Shown here piece by piece: positions 1-11,376 of a DNA stretch of 28,177 nucleotides (the stretch's first letter is position 1; every line of letters begins with the position of its first letter). The translations under genes were made by a program, and so were the position numbers. This stretch comes from Conidiobolus incongruus B7586 (Eukaryota > Entomophthoromycota > Entomophthoromycetes > Entomophthorales > Conidiobolaceae), in contig JNEM01016692.1 of assembly GCA_000697335.1 (NCBI GenBank), forward strand, positions 1 to 28,177, written 5' to 3'. The notes under the pieces were generated by a model. That model saw nothing but the letters and a program-made list of their open reading frames with translations, was not told where the DNA came from and ran no database searches.

Positions 1-562
1 TATATATTATATTATATTTTATTAATACAATATAAAGATATAATAATAATATTTTAAATAACTTATAATAAATTTAATCAAAGAATATAATTAAGATAAT
101 AAAAATAATAATAATAAAACTTTTTAAATTATCAATAAAAAGTAAAATAATAGAATATTTTATAGAACAAGATTTAGTGAATTTAAAAAAAACTAAATAA
201 TATAAATAATCAATCTTCCTAAATTAAAATATAAAATATTTAATTAAATATTTCCAATTATTTGAGATTCAAATATTATCTCAATCAATACATTGATAAA
301 GAAAAAAATAAAATATAAATTAGTAAAAGAATTCTCATTGCTAAAAGAATATAAGTATATATCTTTGAAAATAATGGATAAATCAGATTTTATTAAAATT
401 TAATAATTATATTTGATAGAGTTTAAGTTCAAGTGGTAATTAAAAAAAATGTAACAAATATTAAAAATTTAAACAAAAAATATGAATAATATTTAAATGA
501 TAAGATTAATAAATAATAATAAGATAAAATTAAATTAACAAAATCAATAGAAATAAAAGAGA
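1..562. other. AT-rich spacer, no gene seen
   Basis: This stretch is almost entirely A and T, with no open frame of note and no recognisable repeat. It is the 3' flank of the tRNA-Pro gene on the minus strand. Confidence 0.6.
555..558 (-). terminator. Pol III terminator of tRNA-Pro
   Basis: A run of four T on the minus strand, five bases past the 3' end of the tRNA, is the usual RNA polymerase III stop. Confidence 0.6.
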
Positions 563-634
563 GGGCTCGACTGGGAATCGAACCAAGGACCTCTCCCACC
601 CTAAGGGAGAATTATACCACTAAACCATCGAGCC
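563..634 (-). tRNA. tRNA-Pro (anticodon AGG)
   Basis: Read on the minus strand the gene folds as a full cloverleaf. The 7-bp acceptor stem is GGCTCGA/TCGAGCC, the anticodon stem CTCCC/GGGAG encloses the loop TTAGGGT (anticodon AGG, reading CCU), and the T arm has GGTTCGATTCC, which is also the internal B box. The discriminator base is C, as is usual for eukaryotic tRNA-Pro. No CCA is encoded and there is no intron. The first A of the anticodon would be deaminated to inosine in eukaryotes. Confidence 0.95.
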
Positions 635-2280
635 TTGTTCGAAATGTTAAATTTACCTATTCATTGATATTATTTCAATTATTCCCTATTAATTTTTAAG
701 CTAGTATTTATATATACATTTTATATTAATTTAACATTTAATATTATATTTTATACAGAATTATTGATATCTTTTATTTTCACATTTCTATTTTTATTAT
801 ATTATACCATTCATTTAACTATCAAATAATTAAATAGTATCAATAGTTTAATTATTTAATTCAATATCTCCGTTTTATCAATAAGATATAAGTCAATATT
901 ATTACATTCAATTTATCAATACAATTTGTTTATGGCAATTAATTTGAAAAACAATAAGGAATATAAGAATATGACAAAAATACTTTGAATATTTCAAAAA
1001 GTCTTAAGTTAATATATGTGAGATTTAATAATATTTACAAAACTAAAGATTCAACAAAATCATTATAAAATGCTATGTGAGATATTCAATAAAGTTTGAA
1101 TCCCGAATACTAGTAAATTATTAAAATTAACCCTTGGACCAATTTTTAAATATATTGTTGGAATTTTATGGTATTTATACTTATCCAATATCTGTTTCGA
1201 GGTATATATATTACGCTGTTGTTATCTCATCAGATAAATTAATTTTAATATAATTATTGCTTAAATTCGTTTAATAAAAAATAATAATAATATAAAGTTC
1301 GAAATTAATTTTATATTGAAAAAGGTTGATATATTACAATAGATGAAAACATCATGTTATTATCTTTAAAAAATAATTTATATTATTATATGAAGATATT
1401 TAAAAAACACTACTCCTAATAGTAATAATAATACATTTTGAAATCTGAAATTATTTTATCTTAAAAATAATTTTTAAATTAAAATTTAATTGGGAAGCAA
1501 ATCATTTTTATTATATTTAAAAAATTGATTTTTACTTCTCCTTTTTGAGAAACTATTATTTACTAAATTAATAATATCCAATTTTATATTAATCATAATT
1601 TTGTAATATTACTCATTAATTTGAAATCCATTATTAATTTCTTACTCCTTTGATGAGTCAAATTAAAGACATCTTTTTGACAATGTGTATCAAATATCAT
1701 CATTTAGCAAATAACATTATATAAAGCAGTAATATCAATCTTCACAATACCCAGTATTGAATCGCTACCAGTCCAATTACCACCTGTAATGCTCATACAT
1801 TTTGAGTAGCAATATAATATTAATTTCACCCTCCCAATTAACCATATCAGTCCTCAAATCGAATCATGACCTCACCAACCAATGAAATCATTGGATAAAT
1901 CCCAAAACATGGATTTGTTTGTCCCTGATTAATTGTATATGCATATGATTTCATTTTCGATTTATAATGATATTTAAAGTTTGGTAGGAAGCAACAATGA
2001 ATTAGATCTTTTTATTAAAATTATAAAATATTTCATTTTTAATATAATTGTGTAAGACTGTTATATTGTTTCATTTTTTTAAAAAAAATTTTGGAAATCA
2101 TAATTTAGAAATTCAGTATTTTAATACCTTCAAAGTAAAAAAATACTCTAGTATAACAAAATAATTAGAAAAAGCCATTCAATAATTATATAATAATACA
2201 AGTGTATAAATATATTTATTATTACTCATATTTTACCACAAAAATTCGTATCCAGGATTAAGTGATCCTAATATTTCAAT
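635..2280. other. AT-rich spacer with a less AT-rich patch before the sphingomyelinase gene
   Basis: No open frame is supported. From about 1690 to 1960 the sequence is clearly less AT-rich than its surroundings. It holds small hairpins: CCAATG/CATTGG with loop AAAT near 1880-1895, and AAATCC/GGATTT just after it. A 10-base inverted pair ATGAAATCAT/ATGATTTCAT lies about 55 bases apart. The patch starts about 590 bases before the ATG and could be promoter DNA. A TATAAATATA sequence at 2205-2214 is 70 bases before the ATG, but such words are common by chance here. Confidence 0.4.
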
Positions 2281-4212
2281 ATGAAATTTAACATAATTCT
2301 TTTATGCTCAATTTATGTATCCAAACCCTTTAAATTCAATCAATTCTTACAACAGACCCAAGACTTTATTCACGACAAATATCTTGAACTACATGACGAT
2401 TTTGCACTACTTGAGACTACAGTCCAAGAACTTGTCGAGTCCGAATCTCAATATGTGACCGGATACTTTGAAAATTTAATTAAAAAAGCTTTAACCAGTT
2501 GCTCATCTTGTATCGCGACACTACCCACAATCAGTAGACTGACGAAATGGGGATATTTGAAGCGTATGGCATTCAACTCAGGGATTAATGTATGTATGAA
2601 AAATTTCAACCAGACTAGTTCTGTGTGCAAAGGTGTTGTCAACACCTATGGCGACTGGGTACTCAAAGTGTTGCACGATACCAATTTGAATGATAAGGAA
2701 ATAGATGTGAAAAGATTGTTCTGTTACAGTTTGAATAATATATGCGAATATCCTGACGATTTGCCTTTACCCGAGTTAAAGTTGAAACCTCCTCAGAAGG
2801 TTGTTCAAGTAGAATCAACACAACAAATTAGTAAGATTGTGAAATCTGATAAGAAGAGGCTTTATGCTCTGCATTTGTCGGATTTCCATTTAGACCCTTT
2901 TTATGTTCCGGGATCTGAAGCGGAATGTAATGAACCTATATGCTGTCACTCCAAATCCTCCAATTCATCTATCAAAGTCAAGCGACCTGCAAGCATTTGG
3001 GGTGATTACAATTGTGACGCACCACAGCTCTTGATTGAAGATATGTTCAAATTCATTATCAAAGAATTTCCCAACCTGGATATGCTTCTTTTCACAGGTG
3101 ACATTCCATCGCACGATGTTTGGAATCAAACAGTAGGATCAGCTTCCAAGACTGAGTCCATTGCTTATAAACTCTTACATAAGTACTTCGACCCTATGAA
3201 AATTCCATTCTTTCCAACGATTGGTAATCACGAATCGGTTCCAGCGAACTCCTTCCCCACTAAAAGTGATATTACCAAGAGAAATCTTGGTGACTTTGAC
3301 AACTCGTGGCTCTATCGCGATATTCTCAAATATTGGAAGGGATGGCTGCCAGACTCCAGTCTATCACAAGTTACAGAACAATTTGGTGGCTACTCCATGA
3401 ACTTCAACCCAAAACTGAAAATTCTTTCAATTCAAACCACATTCTGCTACGTTCTCAACTTTTGGATCCTTAACAACCTGCACGATCCACTGCTGGATCC
3501 TAACAGCCATTTATCCTGGATCATCTCTGAACTCGAAGCCTCCAGAGCCGCTGGAGAAAAAGTGTACGTCATCTCACACTTACCTCCAGGTCACCGCGAT
3601 TGCTTCCAATTCTGGAGCGAAGCGTGGACCCAAATCGTCCAAAATTATCACGATGTAATCCTCCACCAATTCTACGGCCATACCCATACCGATTTTTTCC
3701 AAATCTACTACTCTCCCGGCCGCCAAAGTGAATTGGATGCAGCTATTGGCGTGAGCTTTATAGGCCCTAGCATTACCACGTTTTACGATCTCAATCCTGG
3801 TTTCAGAATCTACGAAATTGATCCTGATAGTTACAAAGTAGTGGACACTCACACCTACTATGCAGATATATCTAAAGCTAGGGAATGGGAACTCGCAGGC
3901 ACTACACCAGAATGGAAATTGGAGTATTCCGCAGTCAAGCAATACGGCAAAGGTTTAGAATCCTACGAACCTTTGTCTCCAAAGTGGTGGCATTCTCTAA
4001 CCCAAAAAATGGAAACTGACCCCAAACTCTTCAGAACTTTTCTCAACCATCTCGCGAAGGATGGACCACTCACTGCCGTGGAATGTGACAACGATTGTAT
4101 GAAGAATTGGATATGTGATCTTAGGGCTGGTAATGTGACTAATAGTTGCACGATTCACAAGCCCGTTTCAAGGCATGGTACAGGAATGGAATGGATTAGA
4201 TCTAGGATTTAA
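2281..4212 (+). CDS. acid sphingomyelinase-like phosphodiesterase (saposin B plus metallophosphatase)
   Basis: A 643-residue secreted or lysosome/vacuole-type hydrolase of the SMPD1 family, expected to cleave phosphodiesters such as sphingomyelin. A short hydrophobic N terminus (residues 4-13) may be a weak signal peptide. Six cysteines spaced as in a saposin B domain follow (C74, C77, C105, C116, C148, C155). The calcineurin-like metallophosphatase domain runs from about 194 to 500. Its two-metal ligands all appear to be present: D201 and H203 in SDFHLDP, D274 in TGDIPSHD, N316 in GNHES, H433 in SHLPPGH, and H467 and H469 in GHTHTD. The cysteine-bearing C-terminal region (C602, C606, C612, C623) is also present. 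The frame is closed by a stop just upstream, so this ATG is the first possible one. There is no intron, although other host genes here are spliced. An endopolyphosphatase (Ppn1) is related, but the saposin domain favours sphingomyelinase. The true substrate is unknown. Confidence 0.92.
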   Translation: MKFNIILLCSIYVSKPFKFNQFLQQTQDFIHDKYLELHDDFALLETTVQELVESESQYVTGYFENLIKKALTSCSSCIATLPTISRLTKWGYLKRMAFNSGINVCMKNFNQTSSVCKGVVNTYGDWVLKVLHDTNLNDKEIDVKRLFCYSLNNICEYPDDLPLPELKLKPPQKVVQVESTQQISKIVKSDKKRLYALHLSDFHLDPFYVPGSEAECNEPICCHSKSSNSSIKVKRPASIWGDYNCDAPQLLIEDMFKFIIKEFPNLDMLLFTGDIPSHDVWNQTVGSASKTESIAYKLLHKYFDPMKIPFFPTIGNHESVPANSFPTKSDITKRNLGDFDNSWLYRDILKYWKGWLPDSSLSQVTEQFGGYSMNFNPKLKILSIQTTFCYVLNFWILNNLHDPLLDPNSHLSWIISELEASRAAGEKVYVISHLPPGHRDCFQFWSEAWTQIVQNYHDVILHQFYGHTHTDFFQIYYSPGRQSELDAAIGVSFIGPSITTFYDLNPGFRIYEIDPDSYKVVDTHTYYADISKAREWELAGTTPEWKLEYSAVKQYGKGLESYEPLSPKWWHSLTQKMETDPKLFRTFLNHLAKDGPLTAVECDNDCMKNWICDLRAGNVTNSCTIHKPVSRHGTGMEWIRSRI

Positions 4213-4540
4213 AATTTTTTTGTACTGATAAGTATAATATGAAATAAAATTTATTAATTGAAATTTTAAATTTTTTGTAATAATTGATAAATCAATTGTA
4301 GAAATAATTCATTAATACAAAAGTGGGAGTTAAATTAAAACAGTAACAATACTAATAAAATAAAATGTTTTTGGACATATAACAAAATATAGTAGGATTT
4401 ACTTTATATTATATAATTGTTAAGATTGAATTCATTCAAAATTGATCTTTATATATTTGGGATATTGACAATTGAATATTTTAATTAAATTATTGAACAG
4501 TTTGAAATGAATGAAATTAAATAAAACAAAATTAATGTAT
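4213..4540. other. AT-rich spacer
   Basis: This is the 3' flank of the sphingomyelinase-like gene and of the convergent island at 4541-4960. I see only A/T-rich sequence. Confidence 0.5.
4243..4248 (+). promoter_or_regulatory. polyadenylation-type signal AATAAA
   Basis: AATAAA lies 31 bases past the stop of the sphingomyelinase-like gene, a normal position for a 3'-end signal. In such AT-rich DNA the word could be chance. Confidence 0.4.
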
Positions 4541-4614
4541 TTAACCTGAGAATATGTCACGGCAATTTGCTCTTGAAGCGTCATCGAGGACACTGACACA
4601 GCCATTCTGTAGGC

Positions 4615-4758
4615 CTAATTGTGAAGCATGACGCCTACCAGCTGGAGCAAACCACCAATGATCAGTTCTCTGGCTATCTGGCCTTGATTACTTGTAAACG
4701 GGGCGTTATAAAGAGCAACTAGACCAGCAGCAAAAGCGGCGGCGTTAGAATCCGACAT
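4615..4758 (-). CDS. doubtful small ORF, 47 codons, in a GC-richer island
   Basis: I do not recognise this. On the minus strand an ATG opens a 47-codon frame beginning MSDSNAAAFAAG, with an Ala/Gly-rich, mildly hydrophobic tail (ELIIGGLLQLVGVMLHN). The -1 frame overlapping its end stays open to a stop at 4541-4543, so the coding-like stretch may be longer and spliced. Just before the ATG is TCTAAC followed by TTTTTAG, exactly like a 3' splice site, which hints at an upstream exon or a 5'-UTR intron. I could not find a convincing donor. The island at about 4545-4960 stands out from its very AT-rich surroundings, which is why I list it. It could equally be a noncoding RNA. Confidence 0.3.
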   Translation of the reverse strand: MSDSNAAAFAAGLVALYNAPFTSNQGQIARELIIGGLLQLVGVMLHN

Positions 4759-5120
4759 CCTAAAAAGTTAGAATCACAAATATCAATAGGAATGGATGTA
4801 GAACAGATAATAGAATGTATCTCAAGTGAAGCTATAGGTGGCTCCTTGAGTATGCTCGAAAGCGGATCTTGGGTAGGAAAATGAGGTTTATTGTAGAATA
4901 GAAGAGAACGCTTTGGATTGAGGGAAAAGTATTGGTATATGTAGGCCATGTACGATCAATGGCTTGTCTGTAAGAATATTGATGATTATAGGAACCTGGT
5001 TGTAAGAATTAGTGGACCAAGGAATATTTATATAACTTAATTGGGATAATTGGTGAGTCAGTAGTGATTTTTGAGTGAGAGAAGGTATTACCTAGATGAT
5101 AACTGTGAAACAATAAATAA
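4759..5120. other. GC-richer upstream part of the island, then AT-rich DNA
   Basis: This lies upstream of the doubtful minus-strand ORF. Open frames here look like shadows. A sequence TTCTAACTTTTTAG on the minus strand (about 4760-4773) resembles a branch site plus splice acceptor. Confidence 0.35.
5025..5034 (-). promoter_or_regulatory. possible TATA box for a minus-strand transcript
   Basis: TATATAAATA on the minus strand, about 270 bases upstream of the small ORF at 4758. It is followed by a less AT-rich stretch where a transcript could begin. The assignment is speculative. Confidence 0.2.
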
Positions 5121-5192
5121 TCCGATATGGTCCAGTGGTTAGGATTTCTCGCTTTCACCGAGACGGCCAGGGTTCGATTCCCTGTATCGGAG
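5121..5192 (+). tRNA. tRNA-Glu (anticodon TTC)
   Basis: The 72-nt cloverleaf has a 7-bp acceptor stem TCCGATA/TATCGGA and anticodon stem TCTCG/CGAGA around loop CTTTCAC (anticodon TTC, reading GAA). The T arm is CAGGGTTCGATTCCCTG, and the discriminator is G. There is no intron and no encoded CCA. It is identical base for base to the minus-strand copy at 21558-21629. Confidence 0.96.
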
Positions 5193-5857
5193 TATTGGTT
5201 TCTCACGGTCATTTTTATACATCTTTTTTGAACTTTCAATTTTTTCCTATTTATTTATAATAAAATATCTAATTTTCAATGAATCATTTATTTCTTTTTT
5301 GTTTTTAATAATTCTATTCAAACTTTTACTATATTTTTAAAATAATATATCAATTAATCAAAATTTCATTTAAAATACATTTTTTACTTTTTTTCTAATA
5401 AGATTTAAATGTTCAATTAAATATTTTTAAATCTATGATGATAAAATTTAGGTTATCAGATATAAATTGTATGATATTTTTAATTTGTTTATTTTTCTAA
5501 CAAAAATTCATAGTATAACATTAAATTATGTAATTTTTTGTAAATTATATACTTTATAAAACTGAAAATTATTAATAACAACCATATTTTCAAAATTTAA
5601 TATCTGGATAGTTTAATTTTACTAAAACAAAGGAAGTAATTATTAAATTATATATGATGAATTTGTAACTCTTGATATTTAATATAAATATATATTTGTA
5701 TTTATTACTTATTTTCAATATAACCTTGATCTTATATTAACTATAAAAGAATATAACTTTAGAATTTGATTCATGTATTACTTTGTAATTTAAAAAATGG
5801 GAATTTTTTGCAATTGAAAAAAATAAACATTTTAATATATAAAAAATAAAAATAAAT
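5193..5857. other. AT-rich spacer
   Basis: Beyond the tRNA terminator I see only A/T-rich sequence without open frames or recognisable repeats. Confidence 0.5.
5212..5216 (+). terminator. Pol III terminator of tRNA-Glu
   Basis: A run of five T about 20 bases past the end of the tRNA. A TTT run nearer the gene is too short to be sure of. Confidence 0.5.
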
Positions 5858-6061
5858 ATATAATAAAAAATTAATAATTTTTTTTATCTCTAATAACTTT
5901 TTACTATACTTTTAACAAAGATTTAAGACTTAAAAAATAATTCTTTTTATTAAAAATTAAAATTTAATATTTTATAAACCAATTAAATTTTTTTATAGAA
6001 ATTTTCTTTTTTATAAGCTAGTTTTTTAATTGCTTAAAATAATTATAATTATATAAGCTAT
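5858..6061 (+). repeat. left part of an older AT-rich relic repeat, interrupted by the LTR element
   Basis: This stretch runs roughly colinear with 26930-27130. Shared landmarks include AAATAAATATATAAT at the start and TTAAAATAAT...AATTAT...AAG at the end. The right part resumes at 11776, on the other side of the LTR element. The class of the repeat is unknown. Its left edge is approximate. Confidence 0.5.
6057..6061. repeat. target-site duplication, left copy (GCTAT)
   Basis: GCTAT directly precedes the 5' LTR and occurs again directly after the 3' LTR at 11776-11780. Five bases is the usual size for Ty3/gypsy integration. Confidence 0.85.
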
Positions 6062-6460
6062 TGTTAAAAGACTAGTTCTCTAAATTCTTATATACACTTT
6101 CATATAATCCAATTAACTATAAATTATATGATTAATTTATACTTATATAGTTAAATTAATTGTATAAATAGTATTAAATTATCTAATAAACTAGGTTCTT
6201 CTTTTTCTTCTCAATTCTTACTATTTTTTACTTTTACACTATTTCTAAAATTGAGACTATATTCTGTTAATATTGTAGGATATTAGCACTACCTAATATA
6301 AATCTTAATATATCAGTGACTCATCCTAGTTTGAAGCTTAATTAAACTTTGTTTACATTTGCACACTACAGCCACATTATATTACTATATTCTACACCAC
6401 ACTACTTTTATATTAAGTCTTCCTCTGTACTATATTAGTTTAACTACCACTATGCTTATA
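6062..6460 (+). repeat. 5' LTR of the Ty3/gypsy element (399 bp)
   Basis: It begins TGTTAAAAGACTAG and ends CTTATA, with the same length as the 3' LTR at 11377-11775. The two differ at 13 of 399 positions by my hand alignment, all transitions, with no length change. The sequence straight after it (TAGTAACAACAAC) would hold the primer-binding site. Confidence 0.9.
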
Positions 6461-9400
6461 TAGTAACAACAACAAAACTGTTAAAAACCTACTAGAAATT
6501 AATAACTACTTGTATCTAACCTATCTATTACTATTTTAAATTTTATTTATAATTTATTTTATTCAAATTTAACACTATACACTATAATACCACCAAAAAA
6601 AGAGATACCCTTATATTATTTTAATGATGATAGCAACTTAATTACTAAGTGAATCTAAGACTTTAGTTTTTAAAAGCTTATTACCCTCTAAGAAGCTTAT
6701 ATTAAACAACTTTTGATTGAAAAAAACATGTCTCAAAGAGCTTAAATCTAACAAACCAGCTACTTTATTATAGTTAATATATTAAACTACCTCTTTAGTG
6801 TTTTTAAAGATAAATTAACTATTTATGATAGTTTAAAAAACCTTCACAAGCTTGAAAACTACTTTAAAAACATAAAGAATTATCTTGATTTAATTCCTGA
6901 TGAAGATTTAAAGAATATCCTTAAATTAACCATTTTTTTTTGGAAAAATTTGTTTATACTTGGTAGTTAACTTATTACAAGCTTAATCCTAAAGAATCTT
7001 CAGGAGGATAGCTTACTACAAAGATACAAACTTTTAAATAATTGGAAAAAGCTTTTAAAGAGAGGTATTACCTAAAAGATCAAGTTTAATTAACAAGAGA
7101 AAAGCTTTCCCAGCTTAAACAAAAAACTTCTGTAAAATAATTAATTGAGAAATTTAATGAGATATGTTTAAACATATTAAATATCACTGAAGAAGAACAA
7201 ATCCACAAACTATTACAATACCTTAACCTTTAAGTGAAGCTTTAATTAGTTAGTAAAGAACACTTTGATAATATGTTTTTTTCTGACATTTGTGATGTAA
7301 CAATTATAATTGATAATATCCTTTACTCTATAACTAAATCTTCCCACCTTAAAAATTAATCTTTTAAACTTTACTCTAACCCACTTAAGTTTTAAATGAT
7401 AGATGCTTCTGCTTTAAGGCTTTATGAGAAAACTTTTAGTGAAGAAGTTAAAGCCTACTTAAAAGCAAACAAAGGTTGTTATTACTGCCAAAAAGCTTAA
7501 ATTAACTATAAAGCTAACAAATACCCCTTAAGAAAGCAACATCTGTTTAATTCTCAACAATCCCAACCTACCAACCATAAATCAAACTTGAATAATATTA
7601 ATATAACCCTAGAATCACCCTTTTTACAATTAGTTAGCAAATTCTAATCTAATCCACAAAAGTTCTAATAAACCAATGATTCCACAAATTAAACTATATA
7701 TACTAGAGAAATCCAACTGATTAAACCACTAGAAACTAGAAATATTCTAGTAACTGATTTACCTTGTGATTTTTTACCTTTAACTATCACCCTATTGTTT
7801 GTGTTAACTGGTTCTTTTATAGATACACCTGTTAATGTTCTAATTGACTCTAGTTGTTCTAATTGTATTATCTCCTCTTTTATTGTTATAAAGCTATTTT
7901 TACCTACTTAAAAAAGCAACTTAATAATCAAATATACTAACAACTTAATGGAACAAGCATCTGGTACTATATCTAAATACCTATCATTACCCCCTAACTA
8001 CTCCCAATATATTAAATTCCTAGTTAGCAATATTGGTCACAATTTTATACTAGGTTAAAATTAGTTTGAATATCACAGTTTTATATCTATAGATATTACC
8101 CTAAAAGGCTACAAATCTATCTTTTTTACATTCTAAAAGAAATTAGTAGAATTAATCTCAAAAAATCTACATTACCCTATTATAAAACCATTAAATACTT
8201 TACCTAACACTAACTCTACAATTGTAACAAATAATTCTATCATTATAAGTAAAAATCAATGTAAAAAGCTAATCAAAAACCTAAATAATCTATAGGGATA
8301 TATATCTGTTTATTATTCATCTATCAACACTTTATCTGTTGATTTTAATGAAGTTATATCTAATAACCACTTCCTATATAATATAGTGAGTTAATTTGCT
8401 AATGTTTTTGAACCTGTGAATAAATTACCACCTAAATATAATATTAAACACAAAATTAAATTAATCCCTAGTATACAACTATACTCAAAACCTACTTACC
8501 ATTTATCTCTTGAACAATACTAAACCTTGAAAGAAGAAATCTAAAAACTACTTGAAAATAAGTACATTAAACCTTCTTTCTCATTATAAAAATCTCTAAT
8601 CTTTTTTGTATAAAAGGTTGATGGTGGTTAAAGATTATATATTGATAACTATGTTTTAAACTCTAAAACTATCAAGGATAAAACCCTATTACTAAACTTA
8701 TATGATGTTAGGGATAGACTACTTAAATCAACTATATTTACCAAACTAGATGTTAAGAATAGATATTACAACATTAAAGTTGAAGAAAACTCTATCCCTT
8801 TAACTACTTTTAACACTCTTTTAAGCCACTATAAATTTATTGTTATGAACTTTAGATTGTATAATGCTCCTGTAACTTTCATTTAATTTATCAATTCCCT
8901 TTTCAACCTTGTTTTTAATGACTTTGTTATCACCTACCTTGATGATATCCTAATCTATTCAAAAACTAAAGAAGAATATATTTAACATGTTAATCAAGTC
9001 CTACAAATTATTCAAGAACATAAATTACCTTTGAAATTATCAAAATATATCTTTGGTGCCTCTTCTATCCTTTTCTGTGGTTATATTGTTTCCTCTTAAG
9101 GAATTAGTATTGATCTAACTAAACTCAATAGTGTTAAAGCCTTTACTATATTTATAAACAAAGATCAACTTATGTTTGTACTTGGATTATTAAATTACTT
9201 TAAAGATTTCATTGATTCTTTTGTTGAACTTGCTACTCCTCTTACTAATCTCTTGAAAAAAGACTCTCTTTTTGAATAAACCCCACTATATACTTTCTGC
9301 ATGAATGCTTTAATTTTCTATATTACCAATGTTCTTGCTTTATCTATTTTTGATCTAAAACTACCTACCATTATTTTTACTGACTCTAGTTCTTTTGTAA

Positions 9401-11376
9401 TTGGTGGATAATTAACCTAGTTTAAATTTAATTCATATTTTACCCTATAACTATAGGATAAAATAATAAATAGGGGAGAACAGGTTGAGTTTAACCCTAC
9501 AAATGTTACCTTAAAACCAATAACATTCTGGTTAAGAAAAATAAAACCAGCTGAATTGAAATACCTAGTCTATAAATAAAAACTCTTTGCTTTAGTAGAA
9601 ATAATTAAAAATCACTCACATTTCTTATCCTGCAACTTTTTTTTAGTACTTACAGATCATAAATCACTTATTTACTTAAATACTTAGAAGCATTTATCAA
9701 GAAGATAAGTTAAATGGATTAAAACTATCTAAGCTTACCTGTTCTTTATTCAATATCTCTTAGGTTAATAAAATTATGTTGTAGATACTTTGTTAAGAAA
9801 TCTTACATACCTACCCTTTTGTTCTAATTGTAAAAATCTAGCAAATATTAACTTAATGATTATTAATAAAGGAAATAAAGAATTTATTAAACTACTTCAA
9901 GAAACACTGTTAAATAATGATTTTTTTATTTCAGTTAAAGAAAAACTCTCTAAACCATTAGAAAACTAACTAAAATATGTCAAAAGATTTAAAATTATCA
10001 ATAACTTACTATACTATAATAATTGTCTATATATTCCTGACATTCCCAAGATTTAACAAACAATATTTGATGAATGCTATAACTTACTTGTTAGAGGACA
10101 TCAAAACTAGTTAAAGACCACTGAGAGAATTAAAACAAAGTATTACTAACCTTCCCTAGTTAAATTAGTTTAGAAATACACCAATACTTGTGATATATGC
10201 TAAAGAACTAAATATAATACTCAACTAAAATATAGTAAACTTATTCCCTTACAAGTCCCTAATAAAACTTAACAACAAATCTAACTTGATTTTATAGAAA
10301 TCCTTAAATCAACAAATGGTTATAATAACTTACTAATTGTAATTGATTCATTTTCCAAATATGCTTATTTTATTCTTTATTTCAAAACTTCTATAGCTAA
10401 AAATGTTGCACAATTGTTATTCTCTAATATCTTTACCTACCATAGAATTCCACAAACTATTATATCTGATAAAGACACATAATTCAACTTTTGATTCTGG
10501 AAGTCACTATCCTTTTCCTTTAAGATTAACCTAGCTATGTCTACTACCAATCATCACTAAACTAATAAACTTGCTGAAAGAACTATCAAAACCTTGAAGC
10601 AAATGATTAGAGCCTATATTAACACTAATTAGTTAAATTAAGATGCCTATATCTACCAACTCTAATATTTATTTAACACCTTTATTAATAGATTAACAGG
10701 TTTTAGCCTTTATTTCATCAATTATAGCAAACATCCTAATTCAATAATTACTCCAAAACTTCAAATCAACTTACCTTTAAATATTGTTGAATTTTAATCT
10801 AAAATCAAACATATCAATTCTCTTGTTAAATTTAACTTAGAAGAAAATTAAAGGATCATAGAACAACAATACTCAAAGTTATCCAGAAACCCTCTTAAAT
10901 ATGAAACTGGTATGTTTGTATACTTAGAACAATCTACCCTTAAACCTACCCTACTTAAATCTGGCTTAAATTCCAAATACTTACCATTATATTATAGTCC
11001 CTATAAAATTCAATCTATTGATTCAAATTTTGAAAATATTACCTTAGAATTACCTCCAACTTTGAGGATCAACCCTACCTTTCACATATCCAAAATTAAA
11101 CCATACTTTGAAGATTTTAACACTTTTCCTAATTAATTAAAAACCTTAAAACTAGATCCAATTATTAATCAAGATGGAGAAGAAGAATACTATGTTAATT
11201 ATATAATTAAGTTTAAATCTGTTAGGAATAAACTTTATTTTTATGTAAAATAGATGGGTTATCTTATTAAAGAAGCTATATAAGAACCTCTAGAAAATAT
11301 TAAGAATACCTCAGCCTATTATACCTATTTGTAAAAATTAGGGAGTGTGTCTCCTCTAAGAAACTTACTAGGGGAG

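Noticed and set aside
1080-1110. B-box-like word GTTTGAATCCC, a possible tRNA fragment
   Set aside because: No acceptor, anticodon or D arm can be drawn around it.
1195-1233. Hammerhead-ribozyme-like core (CTGATGA ... GAAA) on the minus strand
   Set aside because: Between the two core words only two base pairs of stem II can form, and the CTG would pair with CAGATA in the wrong place. No proper stems I or III are seen.
3580-4151. Minus-strand open frames of 120 and 62 codons
   Set aside because: They lie opposite the clear sphingomyelinase-like coding region and match no family. They are shadows.
4719-4949. 76-codon minus-strand frame starting MAYIYQYFS
   Set aside because: It overlaps the small ORF in another frame, has no recognisable motif, and I found no donor to splice it. 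It is most likely chance.
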